NCBI GenBank assembly: GCA_019096065.1
Contig: JAGUCH010000005.1
Span: 4,712,001-4,776,000 of the forward strand
Direction of reading: 5' to 3'
Length of the DNA stretch: 64,000 nt
From: Paracyclopina nana
Lineage: Eukaryota; Arthropoda; Copepoda; Cyclopoida; Cyclopettidae
Notes under the pieces: generated by a model
Told to the model about the DNA's origin: nothing
Database searches by the model: none
The model's input: the letters and a program-made list of their open reading frames with translations, nothing else
Part shown: one piece after another, positions 11,401-22,442 of the stretch
Numbering within the stretch: position 1 is the stretch's first letter
Layout: the number at the start of each line of letters is the position of its first letter
Made by a program: the position numbers and the translations under genes

Positions 11401-14330
11401 GGGTGCGGTAGCAGCTGCGTTTTTGGCCTCTAGCGTACCGCACCGTGTAGTAAAGTTTTTGAGTTAGGGCTGGTTTTGGACTCTCTGGGACCTAACTCAT
11501 GAGGTCCAATCATCTTTGGGGCCATGAGATGCCCCAAAGCAATTTTTGCATCAAAGCCTTGTTTTACTACTATGGGTGCGGTAGCCGCGTTTTTGGCCTC
11601 TAGCGTACCGCACCGTGTAGTAAAGTTTTTGAGTTAGGGCTGATTTTGGACTCTCAGGGACCTAACTCATGAGGTCCAATCAGCTTTTGGGCCATGAGAT
11701 GCCTCAAAGCAATTTTTGCATCATAGCCTTGTTTTACTACTATGGGTGCGGTAGCCGCGTTTTTGGCCTCTAGCGTACCGCACCGTGTAGTAAAGTTTTT
11801 GAGTTAGGACTGGTTTTGGACTCTCTGGGACCTAACTCATCAGGTCCAATCAGCTTTTGGGCCATGAGATGAATTCAAGCAATTTTTGCATCATAGCCTT
11901 GTTTTACTACTATGGGTGCGGTAGCCGCGTTTTTGGCCTCTAGCGTACCGCACCGTGTAGTAAAGTTTTTGAGTTAGGACTGGTTTTGGACTCTCTGGGA
12001 CCTAACTCATCAGGTCCAATCAGCTTTTGGGCCATGAGATGAATTCAAGCAATTTTTGCATCATAGCCTTGTTTTACTACTATGGGTGCGGTAGCCGCGT
12101 TTTTGGCCTCTAGCGTACCGCACCGTGTAGTAAAGTTTTTGAGTTAGGGCTGCTTTTGGACTCTCTGGGACCTAACTCATGAGGTCCAATCAGCTTTTGG
12201 GCCATGAGATGCCTCAAAGCAATTTTTGCATCATAGCCTTGTTTTACTACTATGGGTGCGGTAGCCGCGTTTTTGGCCTCTAGCGTACCGCACCGTGTAG
12301 TAAAGTTTTTGAGTTAGGGCTGCTTTTGGACTCTCTGGGACCTAACTCATGAGGTCCAATCAGCTTTTGGGCCATGAGATGAATTCAAGCAATTTTTGCA
12401 TCATAGCCTTGTTTTACTACTATGGGTGCGGTAGCAGCCGCGTTTTTGGCCTCTGGCGTACCGCACCGTGTAGTAAAGTTTTTGAGTTAGGACTGGTTTT
12501 GGACTCTCTGGGACCTAACTCATGAGGTCCAATCATCTTTTGGGCCATGAGATGCCTCAAAGTAATTTTCACATCATAGCCTTGTTTTACTACTGTGGGT
12601 GCGGTTCGGTGCGGTAGCCCTGTTTTTTGCCTCTAGCGTACCGCACCATGTAGTAAAGTTTTTGAGTTAGGACTGGTTTTGGACTCTCTGGGACCTAACT
12701 CATGAGGTCCAATCAGCTTTTGGACCATGAGATGCCTCAAAGTAATTTTCACATTGTAGCCTTGTTTTACTACTTTGGATGCGGAAGCCGCGTTTTTGGC
12801 CTCTAGCATACCGCACCGTGTAGTAAAGTTTTTGAGTTAGAGCTAGTTTTGGATTTTCTGGGACCTAACTCATGTGGTCCAATCAGCTATTGGGCCATGA
12901 CATGCCTCAAAGTAATTTTTGCATCATAGCCTTGTTTTACTACTATGGGTGCGGTAGCAGCTGCGTTTTTGGCCTCTAGCGTACCGCACCGTGTAGTAAA
13001 GTTTTTGAGTTAGGGCTGGTTTTGGACTCTCTGGGACCTAACTCATGAGGTCCAATCATCTTTGGGGCCATGAGATGCCCCAAAGCAATTTTTGCATCAA
13101 AGCCTTGTTTTACTACTATGGGTGCGGTAGCCGCGTTTTTGGCCTCTAGCGTACCGCACCGTGTAGTAAAGTTTTTGAGTTAGGGCTGATTTTGGACTCT
13201 CAGGGACCTAACTCATGAGGTCCAATCAGCTTTTGGGCCATGAGATGCCTCAAAGCAATTTTTGCATCATAGCCTTGTTTTACTACTATGGGTGCGGTAG
13301 CCGCGTTTTTGGCCTCTAGCGTACCGCACCGTGTAGTAAAGTTTTTGAGTTAGGGCTGCTTTTGGACTCTCTGGGACCTAACTCATGAGGTCCAATCAGC
13401 TTTTGGGCCATGAGATGCCTCAAAGTAATTTTCACATCATAGCCTTGTTTTACTACTGTGGGTGCGGTTCGGTGCGGTAGCCCTGTTTTTTGCCTCTAGC
13501 GTACCGCACCATGTAGTAAAGTTTTTGAGTTAGGACTGGTTTTGGACTCTCTGGGACCTAACTCATGAGGTCCAATCAGCTTTTGGACCATGAGATGCCT
13601 CAAAGTAATTTTCACATTGTAGCCTTGTTTTACTACTTTGGATGCGGAAGCCGCGTTTTTGGCCTCTAGCATACCGCACCGTGTAGTAAAGTTTTTGAGT
13701 TAGAGCTAGTTTTGGATTTTCTGGGACCTAACTCATGTGGTCCAATCAGCTATTGGGCCATGACATGCCTCAAAGTAATTTTTGCATCATAGCCTTGTTT
13801 TACTACTATGGGTGCGGTAGCAGCTGCGTTTTTGGCCTCTAGCGTACCGCACCGTGTAGTAAAGTTTTTGAGTTAGGGCTGGTTTTGGACTCTCTGGGAC
13901 CTAACTCATGAGGTCCAATCATCTTTGGGGCCATGAGATGCCCCAAAGCAATTTTTGCATCAAAGCCTTGTTTTACTACTATGGGTGCGGTAGCCGCGTT
14001 TTTGGCCTCTAGCGTACCGCACCGTGTAGTAAAGTTTTTGAGTTAGGGCTGATTTTGGACTCTCAGGGACCTAACTCATGAGGTCCAATCAGCTTTTGGG
14101 CCATGAGATGCCTCAAAGCAATTTTTGCATCATAGCCTTGTTTTACTACTATGGGTGCGGTAGCCGCGTTTTTGGCCTCTAGCGTACCGCACCGTGTAGT
14201 AAAGTTTTTGAGTTAGGACTGGTTTTGGACTATCTGGGACCTAACTCATGAGGTCCAATCAGCTTTTGGGCCATGAGATGCCTCAAAGTAATTTTCATAT
14301 TTTAGCCTTGTTCTACTTCTATGGGTGCGG
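8487..14330 (+). repeat. Satellite array, orientation B (right of transposase)
   Basis: About 34 monomers of 170-180 bp are present in the same orientation as 1990-4433. The first monomers, nearest the gene, are the most diverged, while those from about 8800 on are highly similar. This is the usual pattern for arrays homogenised by unequal exchange away from their edges. Monomer variants include one with an EcoRI site (GATGAATTCAAG) and one with TAGAGCTAGTTTTGGATTTT. No gene is present. Confidence 0.95.
9355..14172 (+). repeat. Higher-order tandem duplication of 2409 bp within the array
   Basis: Diagnostic monomer variants recur exactly 2409 bases apart. CTACTGTGGG is at 10181 and 12590, and again at 11044 and 13453. 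CCTCTGGCGT is at 10041 and 12450. Copies are about 9355-11763 and 11764-14172. Inside each copy a further 863-base spacing repeats the CTACTGTGGG variant. The near-identity of the copies implies recent segmental amplification, or an assembly effect. Confidence 0.85.
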
Positions 14331-14417
14331 TAGCCGCGTTTTTGGCCTCTGTTTTACTTCTATTGTCGCCATTCAGTTTTATAAGCATCAAGCTTCAGTT
14401 TATTATTAATTTTTTTT

Positions 14418-14517
14418 TTTGGGTGCGGTTTTTAGTATGGTGCGGTTTGGTGCGGTTTGGTGCGGTTTGGTGCGGTTTGGTGCGGAATAATGCTTTAGGG
14501 TGCGGTTTTTAGTATGT
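14418..14517 (+). repeat. G-rich terminal block with 10 bp repeats
   Basis: The decamer TGGTGCGGTT is repeated about five times between 14438 and 14485, giving GG pairs every five bases. It then continues to a second GGTGCGGTTTTTAGTATG near 14498-14515. A run of eleven T precedes it. The satellite does not resume beyond 14517, so this is taken as the right edge of the element. Confidence 0.75.
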
Positions 14518-14890
14518 ACCGTAGGACGGCCACCTTTAGGCTGTTTTTGTGAAGTGTGAACTGAGTTTTGGCTTTTGAGAACGTTCTATTCGCCAAAATA
14601 CAGGGCTGAGAGGCTCTAAGGTCTAAGCTAGCTAAGAAATCATTGAGAAGCAGCTTGAGGTCTGTAGTGCTTCCAGATTTAAATAGCTTTAAAAAACGCC
14701 AAATTGTAACTAGCCGTCACTTTTATGAAGTGTTATAACAAACTAGCCGACATTTGCACTTCCGATAATTTTTTTTTCTTCTTCTAATAATTATAAAAAA
14801 AATCACATTTTTCATTTAAATAAAAAGTCGTTCAGGCTGAAAGTGATGCCATCTGGTAGCACTATCTCGTGTTACAACTATTGCCAAAAT

Positions 14891-15108
14891 TAGTGATTGA
14901 ACGAGTCGAGAAAATTGGGTTCGAACAAGTTCCGAGTTGCAGTCCGAGCGAGTTCGAGTCGAGTTGACTAGAACTTCAGAGTTCATCAGAATTTTCATCA
15001 ACTTACTTAATAATTTGCCGATTATTTATTCTAGTTCTAACGAATTGCCAAATAAATTTGGTTTTGCTTTCGAGTTACCGAGTCGAGTTAAAGCCCGTTC
15101 AATCACTA
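14891..15108. mobile_element. hAT-type MITE with perfect 8 bp target duplication
   Basis: The 218 bp segment starts TAGTGATTGAACG and ends CGTTCAATCACTA, a perfect 13 bp terminal inverted repeat. It is flanked on both sides by GCCAAAAT (14883-14890 and 15109-15116). An 8 bp duplication with a TAGNG-type terminus is the signature of hAT transposons. The interior has further inverted copies of CGAGTCGAG and no credible coding capacity, so it is a non-autonomous element. Confidence 0.88.
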
Positions 15109-15116
15109 GCCAAAAT

Positions 15117-15739
15117 CCAGCTGTATTTACTTAAAAGTTTTTTTTTCGTTAAATTGATAGAGGAGAAAAGTGTAAAGATAATAGATTGCCAAAATGCCGT
15201 CACATCCCTTATTGAGATCATCTAAGGTACTCAAGTTTAGTTTTAAAATGTCTTTTTGCTTTTAAGGCTTTGAATGGAGTTGACGTTTAAAAATGTCTCA
15301 CCTGTTTCATTATGGCGTTCAACAGATTTTCGCCCGGTTTCTTCGGTTATACTAAAGGTGCAATCCAAGCCATGTTAAGGGCGGTGCTGTCGGCATCAGT
15401 CCTACATTGGGATTGGCCTTTGACTGAGGCCTTTTCGAGAGCCGTTTCGAACGGCGGTGAAGCGCATCAAAGGCCGTTGCGCGTGGTGAAAGCTCCGCCC
15501 ACCGTGAGGGTGGCTTTCGCTTTCTCAACGAGGCTTCACCGGATAATGGTTAGGAAGACATTCTTCCTGCCATTTTGTGTTCCCCGGTGTTGGCGGAAGG
15601 AAGGGTGGAAAATATAGCCCCGGCAAAACATCACGTGAACCTATTAACTTGTCGGATTCATTGAGAAAACCGGACAACAACGAAGAACCTCCGGGCACCG
15701 GAATAGGAGGCGGTGGGCGAGTTGTTCAGAAATATAGAT
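15117..15739. other. Promoter or 5' UTR region of the PEA3-like gene
   Basis: Open frames on the plus strand at 15312-15617 and 15577-15858 overlap in different frames. I find no protein family in them. They probably represent 5' UTR or promoter DNA. The segment 15360-15560 is more G+C-rich than its surroundings. Confidence 0.4.
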
Positions 15740-18700
15740 ATGACCTCTCAGCACCACCATCGACAAATTCAAGAAGTAAGCCACTTATACTCACATTGGC
15801 AATGTCTTTGAATTTTCCAAGACTTGGGATGATTTTTAAATTAGATCAAGCTGTATAACTAAAAATATTATCGAAATGCTCTTATGAAATATTTTTGTTG
15901 TTTGCCTTTTTGCTGGTAAAACCAAGGGAACTTTAGTAGAATGCTTTAAAATTGATAACATTAGTGCACTATACGTCAATCTATTTAGCGTTATTATGAG
16001 GCTATAGTTAGCATTATGCACTCTGTAATGAGATACTCCTCACACGCCCAATGTGCTAACACCAACCCTTTTTGTAGGATCACTTCGAGGCTGATCAGGG
16101 TGAAGCTAGCCATCATCAAGAAGATGGCTTTCGAGTGCGTCGCGAGCAAAATTCAGGTACACTTGATTTAAAAACATGCCATGAGTTCTGTTTTGAAGAC
16201 TACTGAATACTAGTTTTCCCCGAATTCTTGCAATCGACCCCGACCTTACTGACCACGCCCTCAGCTGTGGTTGCGGCCGCAGCCGCAGCCGCAGCAAATG
16301 TGGCTGAAGTCGGGTCATGGATGGGGGACGGTAGGTTCTTTCAGCTCGAATAAATTTTTAGATGTTCTCATTGATGTGCCTCCCTTTTTAATTCCTGCAT
16401 TTGAATTTCAATTTGCTTGCATTTGACAAGATTCACCTTTGATATGTCAATTTCCTTGCTGTACCATTCAATTGCAATATTCTTAGGCGGAGTAAAAACG
16501 GAGCCTCAATCCCCTCCGAATATGATTGCGATTGGTCATAACCCACATCACGGCGGAAATGTGGACCATTTCAACCTACTGGAGGCTGGAAATCAGGGCC
16601 CTTATTATGGCGGAAGCCATACTCATCAGTTGCATAATAGGGTGAAAGAGTGGCCAGTTGAGCATCAGTTCTACCCACCAGAGCTTCGATACGGACCCCA
16701 CCAAATGCACCAACAGCATCATCAGCACCACCATCAGCAACAGCAGCACCACCACCACCACCAACAGCCTCATCTTCACGTTGATTTTGCGCGTGGGTGT
16801 AGCAGCAACGCCAATAGAGAAAGGCCAAAGGACATGAACAGGGAAAGTGAAAGGTAACAACAAAAGATCTAATTTGGCCAAGTGCAACTGACATGACAAT
16901 GGAATCTCCTTTTGTGCCACATTTTTAGCAGACAACTCAGATTCAACGAAACGACATCTTCATTGAATTTCCTCACTGGAGCTGATCGCAATGTCAAAGT
17001 TGAGCCAAGGGAAGCTTCAGGCAGTCAGCATCAGCAACAAGGTAATTAAAAAAATATTCGTCTTAAAAAAATCCCGGAAATCAAGAAACCTTTGAAATTA
17101 CCTTTTTCAGAAAATGATTGAAAAGCTATGAGCTATTGGCTTTAATTAGCTAGTTTTGGGGTTCGTGCTTTTTTGTGAATTAGCGAACTCAGCAGCTTTT
17201 CCCAACTTTGGGCTACACAGCAGTAGCTCTTTTCTATTTTTATGCTATTAGTCTTGCTCAATGTGTGTGGGAAGAGGAGCCTTTTGAAAAATTAATGTCC
17301 GGTGAGAGGTTACTCGAGCTAGAGCTTCCGCTGAGACCGAGAATGGCCTCAGGGGAGAGAAGTATGATGAGATAATGGCAAACAATGATGAGATTTTGAT
17401 ATTAGCTTTCTGAAATGCTCAAGTTTGCTTTTCCCAAATCAGATATTATTTTGAAAGGATAGCCTCCAGCCAGCACAGCCTCCTTTCTAGTATATACGGT
17501 AGTCGTTGGCTCAAATGATAGACAAACATGAAAAAGTTGCTCGAGTGTGACTAATCTAGTTGACATTTGTAGCAGAATTGATTGTGGTTGGGCTAACGAG
17601 CCTTTTAGGGATGCTCAATTGACTCTCGTTTATGCTCAAGATGTGGCAGTATCATTTGATTTCCAGTAGTGTGTTCCAATAATTTAAATATTCATTTGTG
17701 AAAGCCCCTTTGGCTGATGCACACACATTCAATTGGACACGGATATTCTGTACTTATAATGCGTCGATAACTTTCATCTGCTTCAAGTGCTGCATACTCG
17801 AATATAGTACATATCAATTTTTGCATTGTCATGCTTCTCGGTTTTGTATGACAATTTTTTATCCAGCTACTTATCTAATTAGGGCATGCTTCACGAATGA
17901 GCAACAATAGCAGTTCAGAGGAGCATCCAAATTCAACCGCCAATCAACTGCACCAGAAACGTGGCTGGAACTCTCGGCCGATTGCAGGAGGCCAACAAGT
18001 TGGCCCAACTTATCACAGGAGAGGCTCCCTTCAACTCTGGCAATTTTTGCTGGCTCTTTTGAATGATCCAGCCAATCAAGCTGCTATTGTTTGGACCGGT
18101 AGAGGGATGGAGTTCAAGCTCATTGAGCCCGAAGAAGTGAGTGAGAATGTGAAAAATTCAATTTATGTTAACTAGATTTTTCTTGCATAGCAATGAGCCA
18201 GCTTTATTTCCGACTCAAGATGAGATTATTTTCAGGTTGCTCGCAGATGGGGAGTGCAAAAGAATCGGCCCGCCATGAACTACGACAAATTGAGCAGATC
18301 TCTCAGATATTATTATGAGAAGGGGATCATGCAAAAAGTTGCCGGTATGTATATGCTCGGAAGTCGAAAAAGAAAACAGCTTTTTTCCTCATCCCTCGAA
18401 AAGTAATGTGATGAAAGATTTCATCAACAAAACTTGGTGGGAGGAAACCAATTTGTCTGATTAGAACCAGCTTTTTCAACCTGTTAGCTGAGTTAAGTTG
18501 GTTTTTTTTTTCAGGAGAAAGATATGTCTACAAGTTCGTTTGCGATCCTGATGCCCTCTTTCAAATGGCTCTGGCTGAAAACCATAGAACTGCTCTAAAA
18601 ATGGAGGCGAATTGTATAGCATCAGCTGCTACCCCGAGTGAGGCTGGTGGGGAATACCCGAGTCCCACTGGTACTCACCTAGGGTTCCATGACCAAGCCA

Positions 18701-19200
18701 CTAGCAGTAGATGTAGGCACCAATACAGTGACATGCTTAACCAGGTCTACACCTCTCATCTCCATGCCCAACTTCACCAGCATCAGCCCCTACAGTCCCA
18801 GCAGCCCTCTCTAGCTAAGGGCCAAATGTTCCCTCATCCTCAGGCCTTCATGGCTAATGCTGGATCTGCAGAGGGATACCAGCAACTGGAGCATTTTGCA
18901 GTAATGCATCCCAAGGTTTTGAATAACAATAATCACGATGATGATATGAAATCAGATCAAGCACGCAGCGTTAACTCGAAAAGCAGCTCTGCTGCAGCTG
19001 TTCATCAATACGATGATGTGCAACCTCGAGGAGGCTCGTTTAATAATAATCCCCCATATTTGTCACAGTTAAGAGCCAAATGCGAGAGGAAATCCGATAT
19101 GGACAAACCTGCAGCAGCAGAGACCTCGGCAAAAAATGAGGACAAGTCAGCACAGAAATTGGAGGAGAAAAATCTGCATTCGACAGATTTCGGCATTTAG
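15740..19200 (+). CDS. PEA3-subfamily ETS transcription factor (ETV1/4/5, Ets96B-like)
   Basis: The exons are 15740-15775, 16078-16156, 16265-16330, 16487-16853, 16929-17041, 17883-18136, 18236-18344 and 18515-19200, with phase kept throughout, giving 569 residues. The protein is a nuclear, DNA-binding factor for GGAA sites and is usually an effector of receptor tyrosine kinase/ERK signalling. The ETS domain (about residues 267-352) reads [52 protein letters not shown] and [16 protein letters not shown], which is diagnostic for ETV1/4/5. Two sumoylation-type motifs (VKTEP and VKVEP) precede it, as in vertebrate PEA3 proteins. A poly-Ala stretch and a long His/Gln-rich tract lie in the N-terminal half. 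The start at 15740 is the only in-frame ATG compatible with exon 2; the classic N-terminal acidic domain is not evident, so an additional 5' exon is possible. It is confident as a family call, less so for the first exon. Confidence 0.9.
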
Positions 19201-19317
19201 TTAGTGGTTGTTTGTGATGTTAGCAAACCAAAAATTGCATTTTAGATCGTTGTTTAGAGCATACCTGTTAAACTAGTTGATAAAAGTGGCAAATCTGTCA
19301 TTCGTAATATTAAAGCG

Positions 19318-19323
19318 AATAAA
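19318..19323 (+). terminator. Poly(A) signal of the PEA3-like gene
   Basis: AATAAA lies 118 bases after the TAG stop at 19198-19200, a plausible short 3' UTR. Confidence 0.55.
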
Positions 19324-20247
19324 TGTTCTTTTACTTACTGTTGAAGCCTTTAAAAAAACAATAATGTGAAAGTTCGCCAAAAGGTGGCGCGTCAAAAATG
19401 TTTGTCAAGTGCACAGTAGCGCGCTCTATAATAGTGCTATCAGCTGATTCATCCGTGATATTTCGTTCCAAGTTCTGCTGTTGTTGGAGAGATACAAGGA
19501 GATGGAAAGGCCTTAATCTTTCACAGGAAAGCATTTCAAGTGGCTTTCCCTAACCAAGTGTCCAACTGTAAGTTGATGCTTCGACAAAAGAGGACGCGCG
19601 CGGTATTTCAAGATAGGGCTAGCTTAAGTTGAATCCTGTCACAAAGTTATGGCTGTGAAAGCCAGTTGAAAGTCATTTGCTGCGAGTGGAATCGTTTCAC
19701 ACTTTTTTCACGCCAACTTTGGGCCTTGCTTGCGTGTTCGTCGGACGCTAGAAGTGGAAGAAGTCCCGGTCTGTCCGAGCCAGCTGCGGCCTTGCCACCA
19801 GCTAAGTGTGCCCAAGTTGAGCCTTTCTACTTGCCTCTGGGATCGATTTTTTCCCAGCTACATACTATTCATTCCTACTGGCGGTTGTAGAGCGAGTGAA
19901 CGAGCGACAAATTGGTCACGTTGATTGATTGGATTTCATGGTAGAAGAGCTCGCCTGGAAGGCTTCCAGATGCCCTCCAAAGTCCGGAGAGGCCGGAGTT
20001 GATCTCGTAGAAAATGTGCGGAGCGTTTGCACAAATCGTTCCATGCCTACAATCCCATGCAGTAAAAGGAGCTGCTGCTGCTGTTACTCGTGGCCTCGGT
20101 CGACTTAGTCTTATACATTCTTTCGAATGTGTGCAAGACGCGCGTTTCTGTGCATAGAGAAGCTAAGCTGCAGGAGTGTAACAATACCAGTGGCATAATT
20201 GAGACCTGATATGCAGTCATGATCAGCTCCTCTGCTCTCTGACAGAC
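19324..20247. other. Intergenic region before EMRE
   Basis: About 0.9 kb separates the PEA3-like gene from EMRE. Several open frames of 60-75 codons on both strands overlap one another and show no family motif. The segment should hold the EMRE promoter, but no clear TATA box was found. Confidence 0.4.
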
Positions 20248-20625
20248 ATGATGGCATCCTCGTGTTCAAGACTGTATAGCCTCCGGAGGCTGCCCCGTGG
20301 CTCCTCAGCCGCGTCAGCTCTTGGTAGGACAGCCTCCCCATCTGCCCCGCCATGCACTCCTGTCCATGGGGTGACCTCGCTCGCAGCCTCGGTGACGTTC
20401 ACGCCACCTATTCAGAGGCGAACGATGGCTACAACAAGGTCGTCCGGCGCCATCCTGGATGAGCCGCAACGCGAGACAAGATTTGGCCTGCTCAAAGTGT
20501 TCCTCACTGTGATTACTGGCCTCAGCATAGGTGCCTGGATCAGCCAGAAGATGGCTGCATTCCTCGAGGAGAACGAACTCTTTGTGCCTGAGGATGATGA
20601 TGACGATGACGACGATGATGATTGA
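20248..20625 (+). CDS. Essential MCU regulator, mitochondrial (EMRE, SMDT1 homologue)
   Basis: This is a single-exon frame of 125 residues. EMRE is the single-pass inner-membrane subunit that links the calcium uniporter pore MCU to the MICU gatekeepers. The N-terminus (about residues 1-60) is Arg/Ser-rich and lacks acidic residues, as a mitochondrial presequence should. The conserved core starts with RSSGAILDEP, followed by FGLLKVFLTVITGLSIGAW (membrane helix, about residues 80-100) and AAFLEENELFVPEDDD, matching the family's C-terminal acidic tail. Here the tail has ten Asp instead of about six. Two adjacent ATGs (20248 and 20251) give nearly the same protein. A GT-AG intron at 20651-20716 lies just after the stop codon, so the 3' UTR is probably spliced. 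Confidence 0.92.
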   Translation: MMASSCSRLYSLRRLPRGSSAASALGRTASPSAPPCTPVHGVTSLAASVTFTPPIQRRTMATTRSSGAILDEPQRETRFGLLKVFLTVITGLSIGAWISQKMAAFLEENELFVPEDDDDDDDDDD

Positions 20626-20716
20626 ACAACTCGATGAAGAGAATCTTTCGGTGAGCGCATTTATGGCTGTCATCATCTTTGATTGACTCTCGTTGACATC
20701 AATATTCTCTTTGCAG

Positions 20717-22419
20717 GCATGCATTGGAAGTGCCGGAGGCTTGAGAGATATGAGAACCTGCTTTTTTCAAATTCATGCAGATGGAACACGTTATCGGGCC
20801 CCCAACAAGAATGTTGCCACCAATAAATGGTCGTTGGTTCGTCCGATATCACATTTCCCTGTCCAAGATCGTTGCAACGACTACAGTATGAAGACTCGAC
20901 CTGCCATATAGCTTGTTTCTCCACCCTTCTTCTTTTAGCCTGTTCAAAAATTCAAAATAATAGTAGAAGGAACGATGGGTGCTCACTCAATACGATTAGC
21001 CAAATTTTACAACTTGTTCTGCGGAAAGAGGAGAAAATAGGACTTGCCAATATAATCTAAGAAATCATGGTTACATGTTCTTCAATATCTTGTCCTATCG
21101 TCGCTTTTGTAGTCTAATCATGTTGTTTGTCGATGACAACTTTTATTTAGCCAAAAGGTACTATGTGTACAATTATTGTTGCTACAGCCCACCAAGAGCA
21201 TGCAAAAGTTACTATTACTCTGCTACACAGAAAGCAAATCTTGTTTTCTCCGTTGCAAGAAAATTATTATATATGCTATAATACGATTTATCAAGTGTTC
21301 ATCACTAAAGTGATATTTATGCATCAATTGTTAGCTCCCTTCAAAAGTACCATTTGCCACCATTTGGAAGTTTCATCAATTTTCCATTCCTCCTCCTCCT
21401 CCTTACGGATTTTTACAACTCACCATCATTGTCTTGCTATTGCTACAGTATTGTTACTGCGAAAGAACAATATCAAATTGCCTTCCATAAGAATAGTAAT
21501 AAAAATATCGAAGATCCAATCAACTGCACGTTTTGTCAAAAGAAAGTCGTGTATAGAAATTCTTATTTGATTCGGAAGTAGTTGTGCTCTTATAACGACT
21601 ACCATGTTATACTATATGTCCTTGTTGTGGCATGAGTGCGTGATGTAAGAGCCCAAGAGTCGAGAGCCTTCGAACATTGAATGATGCGTGGAGGCCTGCA
21701 GGGATAAACTACACTGTAGCTGCTCCTTTCTTTTGCTTATCTGGCCTTTCCTATTAGATTAGCCAAGTAGGATTGGGCTACATGTCGAATCTGACTAACC
21801 ACCAACTCTTTTGAGATATAAATGCTTGTTGGGCCTCACATCTATTGAGACTTGGCTTTCACTAAGATCTCTTTATGCAGAATGCATCAAAATGTGGTGC
21901 CTAATGTCATGAATATGGTCTGGCATATGTCGCCAAATAATGCTGATTGGTTGCATCCACCATAGCTCAAAGGTAGCTCGTATGGCTTATGACAAGCTCC
22001 CAAGCAATTAGCTGAATGGTCGGAATTGAGTTGCTGAAAGGCATGCATGTACTGCAAGCTGCCCACTTCTATGCTCTATTAATGCATGGGTTTATCGTTG
22101 CTTTCCATTGGCTTTAATTAGGCATCCATCATGGTTGGGCTGAAATGCTTTGAACGCTGAAAAAACAAAAACAAAACCGAAAAAGCAATTAACAACGCAC
22201 TAAGGATAGGAAAACATTAGACCCCTTAGCAAAGGCACAAGAAAGCATCTGGTTACATGCTAAAGAGAATCTCTCCTAAGTTACCTCTGTAACTTAGCGG
22301 AAGAATTTGGCGCAAAATCACGCAACCTTTACGAGCACTGTCCAAATATCATACATAACAAGATAAATGTGAGAGGGCTAAATTAACTAAGAGGAAATAT
22401 CAAAATGATATGATACGTC
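20717..22419. other. A+T-rich intergenic region
   Basis: It contains the EMRE 3' UTR and then no recognisable gene. Open frames at 21075-21281, 21163-21570 and 21354-21581 on the plus strand overlap in three frames and look like noise. No repeats with clear boundaries were seen. Confidence 0.4.
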
Positions 22420-22442
22420 TTTATTAAAACTAAAACGAGCTT

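Larger units (their letters stand above)
1..14517. mobile_element. MULE transposon embedded in its satellite arrays (left end outside window)
   Basis: I group the transposase gene at 5065-8373 with the satellite arrays on both sides, because the same G-rich block closes the array at 4434-4640 and at 14418-14517. The arrays at 1-1980 and 8487-14330 are in opposite orientation, as the long inverted termini of a foldback-like DNA transposon would be. An extra array (1990-4433) in the right-hand orientation lies between the left array and the gene, so the domain may be two nested or rearranged copies rather than one element. The left terminus and any target-site duplication are outside the window. 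That the arrays are the element's own termini is inference; gene and arrays are seen directly. Confidence 0.6.

Noticed and set aside
1..14330. CRISPR-like regular direct repeats
   Set aside because: Units are contiguous 170-180 bp satellite monomers without unique spacers, in an animal genome.
21163..21570. 135-codon plus-strand frame
   Set aside because: Overlaps two other frames of similar length in different phases, no motif, A+T-rich DNA.
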